Shown one piece after another: positions 1 to 12,212 of a stretch of 64,000 nt of DNA. The stretch lies in contig NZ_JAJQQP010000012.1 of the NCBI RefSeq assembly GCF_028994805.1, positions 62,001 through 126,000 of the forward strand. Reading direction: 5' to 3'. Source of the stretch: Promicromonospora iranensis (GTDB lineage: Bacteria > Actinomycetota > Actinomycetes > Actinomycetales > Cellulomonadaceae). Numbering within the stretch: the first letter of the stretch is position 1; every line of letters starts with the position of its first letter. Under the pieces are notes generated by a model. That model did not search any database. It had not been told where the DNA came from and saw nothing but the letters and a program-made list of their open reading frames with translations. The position numbers were made by a program, and so were the translations under genes.

Positions 1-39
1 CGTGCCGACGCCCTGCGCGCAAGGATGGAGGGCCAGTGA
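1..39 (+). CDS. 3' end of an upstream gene (partial)
   Basis: Frame 1 reads RADALRARMEGQ and stops at TGA 37-39, which overlaps the GTG start of wecB at 36-38 (GTGA). Start-stop overlap is the commonest operon junction in this window, so this is probably the last 12 codons of a co-transcribed surface-polysaccharide gene. Too little is visible to name it. Confidence 0.45.
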   Translation, partial: RADALRARMEGQ

Positions 40-1232
40 GCCGCCCCCTCGTCATGACGATCTACGGGACGCGTCCCGAGGCCATCAAGGTGGCTCCGGT
101 CATCGCGGCGCTCGAGGCCGACGAACGGTTCGACTCGCTGACGGTCGTCACCGGACAGCACCGGGAGATGCTCGACCAGGTCAACGACGTCTTCGGCATC
201 GTGCCGGACCATGACCTGGACATCATGAGCCACGGCCAGACGCTCGGGGAGATCTTCGCTCGTGTCATGACGCTGCTCGACCCGATCCTGGAACGGCGCC
301 GACCGGACGCCGTCATCGTGCAGGGCGACACGTCGACCTCGACGGCTGCCGCACTGGCTGCCTTCTATCGGCAGATCCCGGTGATCCACCTGGAGGCCGG
401 CCTGCGCAGCGGTGACATCGCGTCGCCGTTCCCGGAGGAGGCGAACCGCAAGATCACGTCCCAGATCGCGGCCCTGCACCTCGCCCCGACCCTGCGGAGC
501 CTGGCGAACCTCGTGGCCGAAGGCGTCCAGCTGGACGACATCGTCGTGACCGGCAACACCGTCATCGATGCCCTCTACCTCGCGGTCCAGCGCCGGACGG
601 CGTTCACGGACCCGGCAGTCGCCCGGGTGGCGGCGTCGGGCCGTCGAGTCGTGCTGGTGACCACCCACCGCCGGGAGAACTGGGGAGACGCCATGGAGGG
701 CGTGGGGCGTGCGCTGGCACGGATCGCCCGCCGGTTCCCCGAGACCGAGATCGTTCTCCCCGTACATCGCAACCCGGTGGTACGTGACGCCGTGCTGCCG
801 CATCTCGCGGGGCTCGCGAACGTCACGGTGACCGAGCCGCTGGGCTACGGCGAGTTCACGCACCTGTTGTCGCTGTCCACGCTGGTGCTCACCGACTCCG
901 GCGGGCTCCAGGAAGAGGCGCCGAGCCTCGGCAAGCCGGTGCTGGTGATGCGCGACAACACGGAGCGTCCGGAGGCTGTCGAGGCCGGCACCGCCCGGCT
1001 CATCGGCACCGCCGAGGAGCGGGTCGTGGCCGAGGTGAACCGGCTGCTGACGAACGACGCCGCCTATGCCGCCATGGCTCAGGCCGTCAACCCGTACGGC
1101 GACGGGCACAGCGCGGAGCGGGTGCTCGACGCGACGGCACGTATGCTCGCGCCCGTGCTGCCTGACGTGCTGCCTGACTTCGATCTGGTGGACGAACAGT
1201 TCACCGCAGTTTCCGCAGAGGGTGGGGTATGA
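36..1232 (+). CDS. wecB: UDP-N-acetylglucosamine 2-epimerase, non-hydrolysing
   Basis: Interconverts UDP-GlcNAc and UDP-ManNAc in the cytoplasm, supplying the substrate that WecC (10954-12201) oxidises to UDP-ManNAcA. The 398-residue protein has the family length and landmarks: GTRPEAIK at 11-18, GDTST at 97-101, HLEAGLRS at 118-125, HRREN at 211-215, DSGG at 287-290 and RDNTERPE at 306-313. The GTG start follows a good ribosome site (AAGGATGGAGG, 21-31) and overlaps the stop of the preceding gene. The next gene starts inside its stop codon (ATGA at 1229-1232), so the two are translationally coupled. The WecB/WecC pair is split by about 9.7 kb and lies on opposite strands, so ManNAcA supply is not under one promoter. 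Confidence 0.95.
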   Translation: MSRPLVMTIYGTRPEAIKVAPVIAALEADERFDSLTVVTGQHREMLDQVNDVFGIVPDHDLDIMSHGQTLGEIFARVMTLLDPILERRRPDAVIVQGDTSTSTAAALAAFYRQIPVIHLEAGLRSGDIASPFPEEANRKITSQIAALHLAPTLRSLANLVAEGVQLDDIVVTGNTVIDALYLAVQRRTAFTDPAVARVAASGRRVVLVTTHRRENWGDAMEGVGRALARIARRFPETEIVLPVHRNPVVRDAVLPHLAGLANVTVTEPLGYGEFTHLLSLSTLVLTDSGGLQEEAPSLGKPVLVMRDNTERPEAVEAGTARLIGTAEERVVAEVNRLLTNDAAYAAMAQAVNPYGDGHSAERVLDATARMLAPVLPDVLPDFDLVDEQFTAVSAEGGV

Positions 1233-3091
1233 GCAAGACCAGGGTCTTTATCTACGGTTCGTGCGTGTCACGGGACACGTTCGAGCATCTTGATCCCGAA
1301 CACTTCGAGCTGGTGGAGTACGTCGCACGGCAGTCGGTGCTCAGCGCCTACACGAAGCCGGTGGAGCTCATGGCTCCGCCCACGCTGAAGTCGCGGTTCC
1401 AGCAGCGGATGATCACCGGCGACTTCTCGTCCAGCCTGCGTTCGCAGATGGCGACCCACGGCTCCGCGACGGACTTCGTGCTCGTCGACCTGACCGACGA
1501 GCGGCTCGGGGCCTATCTTCTGCCCGATGGCTCCATCGTGACCCGCTCGGTGGAGCTCATCGAGTCAGGCGGCGAGCAATATCTGCCACAGGGCACGCAA
1601 CACATCGCGTTCGGCACCCAGCAGCATTTCGAATACTGGACCACCGCGATGGAGTACGTCGCTGAGCAGATGCGTACCCAGATGTCGCAAGCGACGATCG
1701 TGCTGCTCGACATCCCGTGGGCGGAATGGTCGGAGACCGGGGCTCAGACGCCAGGGAGCTTCGGCATGCAGGCTGCAGAAGCCAACCCGGTCTTCCGCTC
1801 ATACGCGCAGGCTGCGGCCCAGGCGTTGGGCGCTCACGTCATCTCGATGGAACCGTCCGAGGTGGTCTCCAGCCCGCACCATCCCTGGGGTGACGCGCCG
1901 TTCCACTACTCGGAGAAGGTGTACCTGGAAGTGGTCCGCCGACTGACGGGGGCCGAGGGCCGCGTCGTCTGGGGGGCGGGCGGCACAGGCATCGGTTCCG
2001 CACCCACGGCCTCGGTTGGCCAGAGCACCACCTCTACCACTGCAACCGGATCGACAGTTGCAGAATCCCCAGACCTTCTAGTAACAGTTGTCGTGTCGAA
2101 CAACAATGACGCGTTCGCATTGGGTACTTGCCTGGAAAGCATACAGCGCCAAAGCATCGGGGTCGAGAACATCGAGGTGCTGGTGGTCGACAACGGTTCG
2201 ACGGACGGCACACAGCAGGTCCTCGACCAGCACCAGCGCCTTTTTCCGATCGGCAACTTTCGAACGATCTCCCAGGAGAGAGCAGCGTCGTCCGCTTCTG
2301 GACGAAACACAGCAGTCATCGAAGCGCGCGGAGAGTACATATACTTCGTCAACGCCCCCGACCGCCTTGGGCTCGACGCTTTGCAGGCAATGGTCCAGAG
2401 AGCCTACACAAACTCTTCAGAAATCGTCATCGGCAAGCCCGTCGGCGTAGGACACTCAGTACCGAAGAAGCCGTTCGAAAAGTCTCACGACAGAATCGAA
2501 CTGGGGACTTTCCAATTTGCCGAGGTCCTGCATGCACACTGCCTGTACCGAACGGATTTCCTTCGAAAGAACGAGATAGAGTTCGACATGTCGCTACCGA
2601 CGCTTATCGAACGGCCGTTCGCGATGGCCGCCTACGCCCTGGCCGAGAGAGTGTCCGTAGAGAGCGGCGTTGAATGCTACTACCTGGTCCGACATAAAAA
2701 CGTACCTACCAAGCCACCCCTGCCCACCATCGCCGGGGCCGGCCCACTTGCCGTCGTCTGGGCAACATTCAAGGCCGCTTCAAACGCGAAGACTCCAGCG
2801 ACAAAGAGGCGAGTACTCAAGGCCCGGTACTGGAATCGCATTCTAACGAGCGACCTTGTGAGCGAATACCGCAAGCAGAGTCGTTCAGACACACGCCTCA
2901 GGTTCATCGCAGATGCGAACCGACTGATCGGCGCGCACAACCCCGATTCCTACCTCAAGGACATCGGCGCACGTGCTCGGGTGTTCCTCTTCCTTGTCCA
3001 GACCGGTCGACCTGCTGCCCTGGACGCGTACCTCGATATGACCGACAAGGACAAATCTGCGTTGGTCAAGAAACCAGCCGCAAAGAGATGA
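1229..3091 (+). CDS. DUF6270 domain / family 2 glycosyltransferase fusion
   Basis: A 620-residue two-domain protein. Residues 5-240 resemble the DUF6270 family found in surface polysaccharide loci (IYGSCVSRD at 8-16, HYSEKVY near 226), whose function is not established. A Thr/Ser-rich linker at about 250-280 leads to a GT-A glycosyltransferase family 2 domain (VVVSNNND near 287, DNGSTDG at 321-327). Where GT2 enzymes usually have D-x-D, this reads N-A-P-D (375-378), so metal or sugar-nucleotide binding may be altered or lost. Codon use changes visibly at about base 2030, at the linker: the N-terminal half is GC-rich like its neighbours and the C-terminal half is AT-richer (55% GC at 2641-2700), which suggests a chimeric origin. 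Translation is coupled to wecB by ATGA. Confidence 0.8.
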   Translation: MSKTRVFIYGSCVSRDTFEHLDPEHFELVEYVARQSVLSAYTKPVELMAPPTLKSRFQQRMITGDFSSSLRSQMATHGSATDFVLVDLTDERLGAYLLPDGSIVTRSVELIESGGEQYLPQGTQHIAFGTQQHFEYWTTAMEYVAEQMRTQMSQATIVLLDIPWAEWSETGAQTPGSFGMQAAEANPVFRSYAQAAAQALGAHVISMEPSEVVSSPHHPWGDAPFHYSEKVYLEVVRRLTGAEGRVVWGAGGTGIGSAPTASVGQSTTSTTATGSTVAESPDLLVTVVVSNNNDAFALGTCLESIQRQSIGVENIEVLVVDNGSTDGTQQVLDQHQRLFPIGNFRTISQERAASSASGRNTAVIEARGEYIYFVNAPDRLGLDALQAMVQRAYTNSSEIVIGKPVGVGHSVPKKPFEKSHDRIELGTFQFAEVLHAHCLYRTDFLRKNEIEFDMSLPTLIERPFAMAAYALAERVSVESGVECYYLVRHKNVPTKPPLPTIAGAGPLAVVWATFKAASNAKTPATKRRVLKARYWNRILTSDLVSEYRKQSRSDTRLRFIADANRLIGAHNPDSYLKDIGARARVFLFLVQTGRPAALDAYLDMTDKDKSALVKKPAAKR

Positions 3092-3165
3092 CCGTCGTCG
3101 GCGGACGATGATCCCACCTCGTGAAGGGACAAGATCCCTCACCGAAACCCTCTGGAGGGCACTAG

Positions 3166-3870
3166 TTGGAAAAGGAACGGCCTCGCGGCGACTTCGAAAG
3201 GAACACGATCACCGTTGGCGATACCCGCATCACCTCGACGACGGAGCTGCCGCCCGGGGTAACGATCAATTTCAAACCCCGCTCTGTGGGCAACCTTGTC
3301 GAGATAGCTCCGGTTCAGAACGTATCGAACGCTACTATTGACCTTGGTAGTGCACGAAACTGCACCGTGCGACTGGGTCAACTACGCATCCCATTCGGTG
3401 GTCTTCGCATCTCGTTCGTAGAAAATCGAGGAAACATCTCGACAGGATCGGAGGTGACCGTCGGTGACGGATGCACGTTCAACGGATCTACCCACATCAT
3501 CGGGGCATTATCCGAGGGGATAGCTGTCCGTATTGGTCAAGACTGTCTCTTTGCCTCAGGAATTACGGTGCGCGGATCGTCGCACCACGGCCTGTGGGAC
3601 CTGGATTCAGGAGCGTTGATTAATCCCGAGGCCGGGATCGATATTGGTGATCATGTCTGGCTCGGCGCCGACGTTATCGTTCTAAATAAGTCCATAATCA
3701 ATTCAGGATCAGTTGTCGCCGCAAGGAGCGTCGTCAACCGGCGGTTCACTGATGAGAACATACTTCTCGCAGGAAGTCCTGCTGTCGTAAAACGTAGCCG
3801 CGTTGCATGGACGCACGATTTTCCTGCAGATAATGGCGTCTCACGACACGGGCCGGCAACAACCAACTAG
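3166..3870 (+). CDS. Left-handed beta-helix (hexapeptide) acyltransferase
   Basis: Probable O- or N-acetyltransferase of the LbH superfamily, 234 residues. The hexapeptide coil runs from about residue 95 to 190. SSHHGLWD (138-145) offers the likely catalytic histidine, GDHVWLGA (161-168) is the family signature, and LAGSPAVV (201-208) closes the helix. It would decorate a sugar of the polymer or an activated precursor. The start is TTG at 3166, chosen because GGAGG (3154-3158) sits 7 nt upstream and no better start exists. The gene is AT-richer than the window average, like the module around it. It converges on the asparagine-synthetase-like gene. The acceptor cannot be read from sequence. 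Confidence 0.85.
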   Translation: MEKERPRGDFERNTITVGDTRITSTTELPPGVTINFKPRSVGNLVEIAPVQNVSNATIDLGSARNCTVRLGQLRIPFGGLRISFVENRGNISTGSEVTVGDGCTFNGSTHIIGALSEGIAVRIGQDCLFASGITVRGSSHHGLWDLDSGALINPEAGIDIGDHVWLGADVIVLNKSIINSGSVVAARSVVNRRFTDENILLAGSPAVVKRSRVAWTHDFPADNGVSRHGPATTN

Positions 3871-3939
3871 CGTGTCGGGCGACGAGTCGTATCTTCCGCT
3901 GGTGGTGCAGTTGAGACAGGATCCTGGCCAACCCGAATC

Positions 3940-5733
3940 CTAGAAAGCAAAGATGCCGGGCGTCAGAATCTTTGCAAGGCTCGGACCGACCTGATCCGCC
4001 CTCAGGTTTCCTTGCGCAAACTGCTTGCCGGCGATGTCCCGCAACCGCGCGTGAACTCGCCGAAGAGGACCATCGTCAAAAACGGTCGCATACTTGTCTG
4101 ACAACGCAAGAAGGTCCTCAGCCGATCCATCCGCGCCGAATCCAGCCGACTCCGCCACCCGCAGCGCGAACTCACTCGGGCCGCTCGCCCCATCAGCAGG
4201 CACCCCGTAGACGGAGTAGGCAGGAATCTCTGAATCCTGCAGCGGGCCACCGAACCGTTCTTGCACTTCGGAGATTTGCTCGCCGGTCCGATTCTTAGTC
4301 GTGTCGAGGAACGGGTATATGGCGAGCTCGGGATCGACGAGCGCGAGAAGGTCAGCGATCCCAGTGGTGATGCTAGACCCTTCCGGCGCGAATGATTCGG
4401 AGCTCTGCGATAGGGCAAGCATCGCCGACTGCTGCACAAGACGAAGCTCAAGTAGGGTAAAGACCGAGCCGGCGCTGCCGTGGAGTCCGTTGCGATAGGA
4501 GGCGTAATGCATCTCGGATGCATTCCACGAGCCAGGATCGATGTCTGCTGCGATCATCCCCTTCCGCAGTTGTGATACCAGAGCGGCATGGCGCACCTCG
4601 CGATCAGATGCCGCATCGACCTGCTCAACGCTATAGCGGTGATCGAGGCCGTCGAGCGTGCGCCAGCCAAAAGCCCCCTTGAGCAAACCGGCACCAGTTC
4701 CGTCGGCCCTCACCAACAGCGGATTCGCGTGAATCCCCCGCGTTCCCGGCAGGAACCGATCGTAGAGACCAAGGTGATGGCTTGCCCACAGGGGGAGCGG
4801 CGAATCACGGAAGTGACGGTCGGCGCCCGCTTCACCTCGACTCCCGTTGAGCGAGATTCCGAATGCGCGCGTGAGATTCTTTGCGACCTCGAAATCGGGT
4901 CGAGTCTCGGACGTCGTGCCGTACGAAGTGACGTGGATGCGATCAAGCGATCCCGCTCGCCGATAGGCGCCGAGGACGAGGCGAGAGTCCTGACCACCTG
5001 ACAGTGAAATCGAGATCTCTGCACCCGAGAGGGGGACCGCCTGGCCGACGATCTGCGTCGCAAGTCGACGCATCACTTCGCAATATCCCGCGCGAGACGT
5101 GACAGCTCCAGCTCGGCGGTCGTCACGTGTCGCCTCTACCCGGAATCGGTTCAGCGAGTCTTTCACCAACTGGGGCGCGGTCCCTCCCGGGAAGAACGCG
5201 ACCTCGTCGACAATGGATTCGTTCGACATCGGCTGGTGGGTGATAGCCAGCGTGCGTGACCGAGCGAGAAGGACCTCATGGTTCGGCGAGATCCGCTCAC
5301 CCAGGTGCCGACGAAGACTAGCCAACACCAGCATCGAGTCCGAGAATGCGTGCCAGCCATTGCCATGCGTCTCAAGGACCGCGAGGGAACCGGAAAAGTC
5401 ACGGCGGAAGTTAAGCACGGTTGAACTCACCCATGACATCTCTAGGAATCCACCACCGAGCATGGGATTGGAGGCTTCCTTGCTTGCGCGCATATCCTGC
5501 CATCCGCGCAACCCAAAACCGATCTCATTGTTGGCAGCGTCGACAGCGACACCGACAAAGAACCGATCCGAAGCGACCTTGTCCACGATTCCACGTGAAA
5601 CGATCGTCAGCGAGTAATCGCGCCCAAAACTGGTTCGAAATGTTTCCGTATAGTCGGCCGACTGCTGCCGGAGCCAACGCTCAATCGAGAGGTCTACGTT
5701 GCGTGTCGCGACGATGGCGAGGTATTGGGACAC
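3940..5733 (-). CDS. Asparagine-synthetase-like ATP-dependent amide ligase, no glutaminase cysteine
   Basis: A 597-residue protein. The C-terminal half has the ATP-pyrophosphatase PP-loop SLSGGQDSR (243-251), matching the SGG-x-DS signature of class B asparagine synthetases. The N-terminal ~200 residues lie where the Ntn glutaminase domain would be, but the sequence begins M-S-Q with no Cys at position 2, so it cannot release ammonia from glutamine as AsnB does. Two family models fit: a beta-lactam-synthetase-like ligase with a dead Ntn domain, or an ammonia-using ligase similar to uronamide-forming proteins of O-antigen loci (WbpS type). In this locus, amidating a uronic acid such as ManNAcA is an attractive but unproven role. 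GTG start with TACCCT ending 6 nt upstream, so probably leaderless. AT-richer than its surroundings. Confidence 0.7.
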   Translation of the reverse strand: MSQYLAIVATRNVDLSIERWLRQQSADYTETFRTSFGRDYSLTIVSRGIVDKVASDRFFVGVAVDAANNEIGFGLRGWQDMRASKEASNPMLGGGFLEMSWVSSTVLNFRRDFSGSLAVLETHGNGWHAFSDSMLVLASLRRHLGERISPNHEVLLARSRTLAITHQPMSNESIVDEVAFFPGGTAPQLVKDSLNRFRVEATRDDRRAGAVTSRAGYCEVMRRLATQIVGQAVPLSGAEISISLSGGQDSRLVLGAYRRAGSLDRIHVTSYGTTSETRPDFEVAKNLTRAFGISLNGSRGEAGADRHFRDSPLPLWASHHLGLYDRFLPGTRGIHANPLLVRADGTGAGLLKGAFGWRTLDGLDHRYSVEQVDAASDREVRHAALVSQLRKGMIAADIDPGSWNASEMHYASYRNGLHGSAGSVFTLLELRLVQQSAMLALSQSSESFAPEGSSITTGIADLLALVDPELAIYPFLDTTKNRTGEQISEVQERFGGPLQDSEIPAYSVYGVPADGASGPSEFALRVAESAGFGADGSAEDLLALSDKYATVFDDGPLRRVHARLRDIAGKQFAQGNLRADQVGPSLAKILTPGIFAF

Positions 5734-5739
5734 TTGCCC

Positions 5740-5745
5740 AGGGTA
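5740..5745 (-). promoter_or_regulatory. Leaderless -10 element for the Asn-synthetase-like gene
   Basis: On the minus strand TACCCT is followed by exactly 6 nt (GGGCAA) and then the GTG start at 5733. A -10 hexamer ends at -7, so transcription would begin on the G of GTG. No Shine-Dalgarno precedes the start. Confidence 0.5.
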
Positions 5746-5924
5746 CAGGAAGCTTTACCTTTCCGGACAGGATGAGGACCTAATGAGGACTGCGGCGATT
5801 CACCTACGCTGCGGGCCAAATTCTGCCGACACTATTTGCGGAATCGTCTCGGCGACGGCGAGCCCGGGACAGCGGGAACTTCAGCGAGTTTGGCGACTTC
5901 CAGTGGTGGCCCCCAACACGGATA

Positions 5925-5953
5925 GAGCCCCGCCACCAGACGTGGCGGGGCTC
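5925..5953 (-). terminator. Hairpin terminator after glf
   Basis: A 12-bp perfect stem (GAGCCCCGCCAC with GTGGCGGGGCTC) and a 5-nt loop, about 40 nt beyond the glf stop. There is no strong T tract on the minus strand, as is common for GC-rich actinobacterial terminators. The remaining intergenic DNA (5746-5924) shows no gene. Confidence 0.75.
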
Positions 5954-5991
5954 CCTCATGCCTCCCGAAGTCCTGTAGCCGATTGATCGCG

Positions 5992-9451
<3,460 letters not shown>

Positions 9452-9481
9452 GGAGCTTTTCGGAATCAAAGTTGAAGAAGT

Positions 9482-10957
9482 TCAATGCGCTGCCATTCGC
9501 TTGATGGCGGGAATGACGATGGCTTCTGCCGCGCTCGCCGCACCCTGCGCGCTCGGGTTGTCGCGAATCGCCGTGCGCACTTCGTCGATGTGTCGTCCAG
9601 CAATCAGTTCGGCGACAGCGCCAGCAATCCCGTCCACGGCGTCTGCCGTGATGCCGAGACCTGCGCCGGCAACCGCCCGCGCGCGCCTCTCCTGGTCGTC
9701 CCTCAACGTCACCGCACTCGGCAGATACACACCTGGTGTCCCCGTGTGCAGGTTCTCGTGCACCGAGTTGTAGCCCGCGCCGGTCACCGTGAACTCCCAC
9801 GCACCGGCCAGGTCGACCAACGGGAAGCGCCCGTCGATGGTCGCCGCGTCGTGCGCCACCGCGGAGGACAGCAGCGGCGACCTCACCACGACCGGGACGA
9901 TGTCCCCGGCGTCGCGAACGGCCTGCACGGCGGCAGCCGTGGCAGACCCGTCGCCGTTACCGCCGGAGAGCTGCACGAGCGCGTACTGCCGCTCCGGGTC
10001 GAGCCCGAGTGAGGCGAGCGCCTTCTCCCGTGGCATGAGCGAGGCCGGCGCAAGAGACACCGGGTCCACCCATGTTGCGTCCCGGAAGACCTCCGGCGCG
10101 GTCTCCCGCGTCTCGGCGATATCCCCCGGCACGATCACCGAGGTCACATGGTCACGCCAGCTCTTCACCTGGGTCAGGTCCGTGCCCTCGCGCCACAGCC
10201 CGCGGCGCAGCCACACCAGGGGCAGGCCCACCAGGTCGGCGACGTCTGTCAGCGAGGGGTACACCCACGTGCCGTCGAAGACGATCGACTCCGGGCGGTA
10301 TGCAGCAATCTCGTCGAGGAGCCGGCGGGTGAACTGCCGGCGCCATCGGTCGTGGCTGACACCGGCGGTGGTGTGACTCGGAAAGTACGTGACGTCGTAG
10401 CCGGCGGCAGCGACCGTCGAGGCCGCCGTCGAAAGTGTGAGCATCCGGCCGTCGAGCGCACGGTCCGCATGTCGCAGCACCGCGGCGCACCGGGCGATGT
10501 GCCCCATGCCGCCACCGTTGCTGGTCACGAACAGCACGCGCGGCGCCACGCCTGCGGGCCGCACCTCGTCCTCGGCAGCGATCCCACGCCACGCAGCCCA
10601 CGCCGTCTGAGATGCGGCGGTCGCCGCCTCACGACTCGTCAGCTCGATCCGCTCGAGCGCCTGCTCCTGCGCCCACTCGTGCCGGGACGCCTTCGCGCGT
10701 GTGTCGTGCACCGTCGCCTCGAGCCGCTCGATCCGCTGACGCAGCCGCGCCTCGGTCCGCCCGGACACCCACGACACGGCCACGGCTACGAGGAGGCCGA
10801 CCGACACCAGCACGCCCAGCACACCCGCGAAGACCAGCCAGGCGCTCAGCGGCCTCACAACCAGGCACAGCGCGAGCACGGCCGCGGACACGAGCACAAG
10901 GGCTGCGGTCACAGCGACGGCCACCCATCGACGCCGGAACCGGGCGAGACGACTCAA
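9482..10957 (-). CDS. Membrane-anchored MurG-like (GT28-fold) glycosyltransferase
   Basis: A 491-residue protein. Two predicted transmembrane helices (about 11-33 and 37-60) are followed by a coiled-coil-prone stretch (67-110) and a GT-B domain from residue 139. GGGMGHIAR (148-156) corresponds to the glycine-rich donor loop of MurG/GT28 enzymes, and SGGNGDGSA (near 334) and TGAGYNSVHE (near 392) to the C-terminal nucleotide-sugar site. It probably transfers a sugar to a lipid-linked or membrane-proximal acceptor. The start is TTG and overlaps the wecC stop as TTGA, so translation is coupled to wecC. I do not recognise a named orthologue. Confidence 0.75.
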   Translation of the reverse strand: MSRLARFRRRWVAVAVTAALVLVSAAVLALCLVVRPLSAWLVFAGVLGVLVSVGLLVAVAVSWVSGRTEARLRQRIERLEATVHDTRAKASRHEWAQEQALERIELTSREAATAASQTAWAAWRGIAAEDEVRPAGVAPRVLFVTSNGGGMGHIARCAAVLRHADRALDGRMLTLSTAASTVAAAGYDVTYFPSHTTAGVSHDRWRRQFTRRLLDEIAAYRPESIVFDGTWVYPSLTDVADLVGLPLVWLRRGLWREGTDLTQVKSWRDHVTSVIVPGDIAETRETAPEVFRDATWVDPVSLAPASLMPREKALASLGLDPERQYALVQLSGGNGDGSATAAAVQAVRDAGDIVPVVVRSPLLSSAVAHDAATIDGRFPLVDLAGAWEFTVTGAGYNSVHENLHTGTPGVYLPSAVTLRDDQERRARAVAGAGLGITADAVDGIAGAVAELIAGRHIDEVRTAIRDNPSAQGAASAAEAIVIPAIKRMAAH

Positions 10958-12201
10958 CGCAGCATCCCCCGCGTGTCCACCACGTGCTTACCCGCCAGCG
11001 GGCCGGCAAGCGCACGGAACTGTGCATGGTCCACCAGCAGCACATGCACCTGCGCGGCCTCGAGCGCCTCCTCGGTCCCCGCCAGCCGGACGTTCGCCAG
11101 TCCTGCGAACTCCGCCGGAACCTTCTCCACGTGCGGCTCCACAGCCAGCACCGTCGCGTGGGGCAACGTCCGCGCGATCTCGGTGGTGATCTCCAGGGCC
11201 GGCGACTCCCTCAGGTCGTCGATGTTCGGCTTGAACGCCAGTCCGTAGGTGGCGATCACGGGGTTCGCCACGCCGAGGTCCGCGACCGCATCGACCACCT
11301 TGTGCAGCACCCAGCGGGGCTTGGCGTCGTTCACCTCGCGCGCGGTCCGGATCAGGCGCGCTTCCTCGGGTGCTGCGTCCACGATGAACCACGGGTCGAC
11401 GGCGATGCAGTGCCCGCCCACGCCCGGCCCTGGCTGCAGGATGTTGACCCGCGGGTGGTGGTTGGCGAGCCGGATGAGCTCCCACACGTTGATGCCGAGC
11501 TTGTCCGCGACGAGAGACAGCTCGTTCGCGAAGGCGATGTTCACGTCGCGGAACGAGTTCTCCACCAGCTTGGCGGTCTCGGCGGTCGCGGCATCCGTCA
11601 GCAGGATCTCGCCCTGGCAGAAGACCTGGTAGAGGTCCCTGGCGCGCTGCGCGCCCTCCGGGGTGAGCCCGCCCACGATCCGGTCGTTCGTCACGAGCTC
11701 GACCATGATCTTGCCGGGCAGCACTCGTTCCGGGCAGTGCGCAAAGTACACGACAGGGCGACCGTCCACGCCGTCCAGACTGAGGTCGGGGCGCACGGCC
11801 AGGATCCAATCCGCCATGCGACGCGTCGTCCCCGGCGGCGAGGTGGACTCGAGAATGATCAGCTCACCCCCGCGCAGAGTGGGCGCAAGCGCTTCGGCCG
11901 CCGACCGGATGTAGGAAAGATCAGGCTTGTGATCACCGGTGAAGGGAGTGGGCACAGCGACGATGTACGCGTCGGCGGCCTCGGGCGCCAGGGCGGCAGT
12001 CAGCTTGCCGGACGACACTCCTTCCGCCACATAGCCCGCCAGGTCCGGCTCCACGAACGGCACCTCGCCGCGGTTCACCGCGTCGACGGTCTCCGGGTTC
12101 ACATCGATGCCCGTCACCGCCACGCCGTTCGCGGCAAGGATCGCCGCGGTCGGGAGCCCGATGTACCCGAGCCCGACCACGCCGACAGTGCTGATCCCCA
12201 T
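10954..12201 (-). CDS. wecC: UDP-N-acetyl-D-mannosamine dehydrogenase
   Basis: Oxidises UDP-ManNAc to UDP-ManNAcA with two NAD+, continuing the WecB step. The 415 residues match the family. Features are the NAD motif VGLGYIGLP (10-18), VPTPF, ESTSPPGT, HCPERVLPGK, and the catalytic-Cys motif GVGGHCIAVDPWF (Cys near 265). A related 6-dehydrogenase for another sugar nucleotide is possible, but the HCPERVLPG segment and the presence of wecB favour ManNAc. The ribosome site is GGGGA before ATG 12201. It follows the CgeB/GT2 gene by 11 nt and overlaps the GT28-like gene. Confidence 0.92.
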   Translation of the reverse strand: MGISTVGVVGLGYIGLPTAAILAANGVAVTGIDVNPETVDAVNRGEVPFVEPDLAGYVAEGVSSGKLTAALAPEAADAYIVAVPTPFTGDHKPDLSYIRSAAEALAPTLRGGELIILESTSPPGTTRRMADWILAVRPDLSLDGVDGRPVVYFAHCPERVLPGKIMVELVTNDRIVGGLTPEGAQRARDLYQVFCQGEILLTDAATAETAKLVENSFRDVNIAFANELSLVADKLGINVWELIRLANHHPRVNILQPGPGVGGHCIAVDPWFIVDAAPEEARLIRTAREVNDAKPRWVLHKVVDAVADLGVANPVIATYGLAFKPNIDDLRESPALEITTEIARTLPHATVLAVEPHVEKVPAEFAGLANVRLAGTEEALEAAQVHVLLVDHAQFRALAGPLAGKHVVDTRGMLR

Positions 12202-12212
12202 AGTTCCCCGCC

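Noticed and set aside
3871-3939. Terminator between the convergent acyltransferase and Asn-synthetase-like genes
   Set aside because: Only a 5-bp AGGAT/ATCCT pairing is visible, too weak to call.
5746-5924. Small genes or tRNA in the glf/Asn-synthetase-like gap
   Set aside because: No cloverleaf, no frame with a start, ribosome site and sensible composition.
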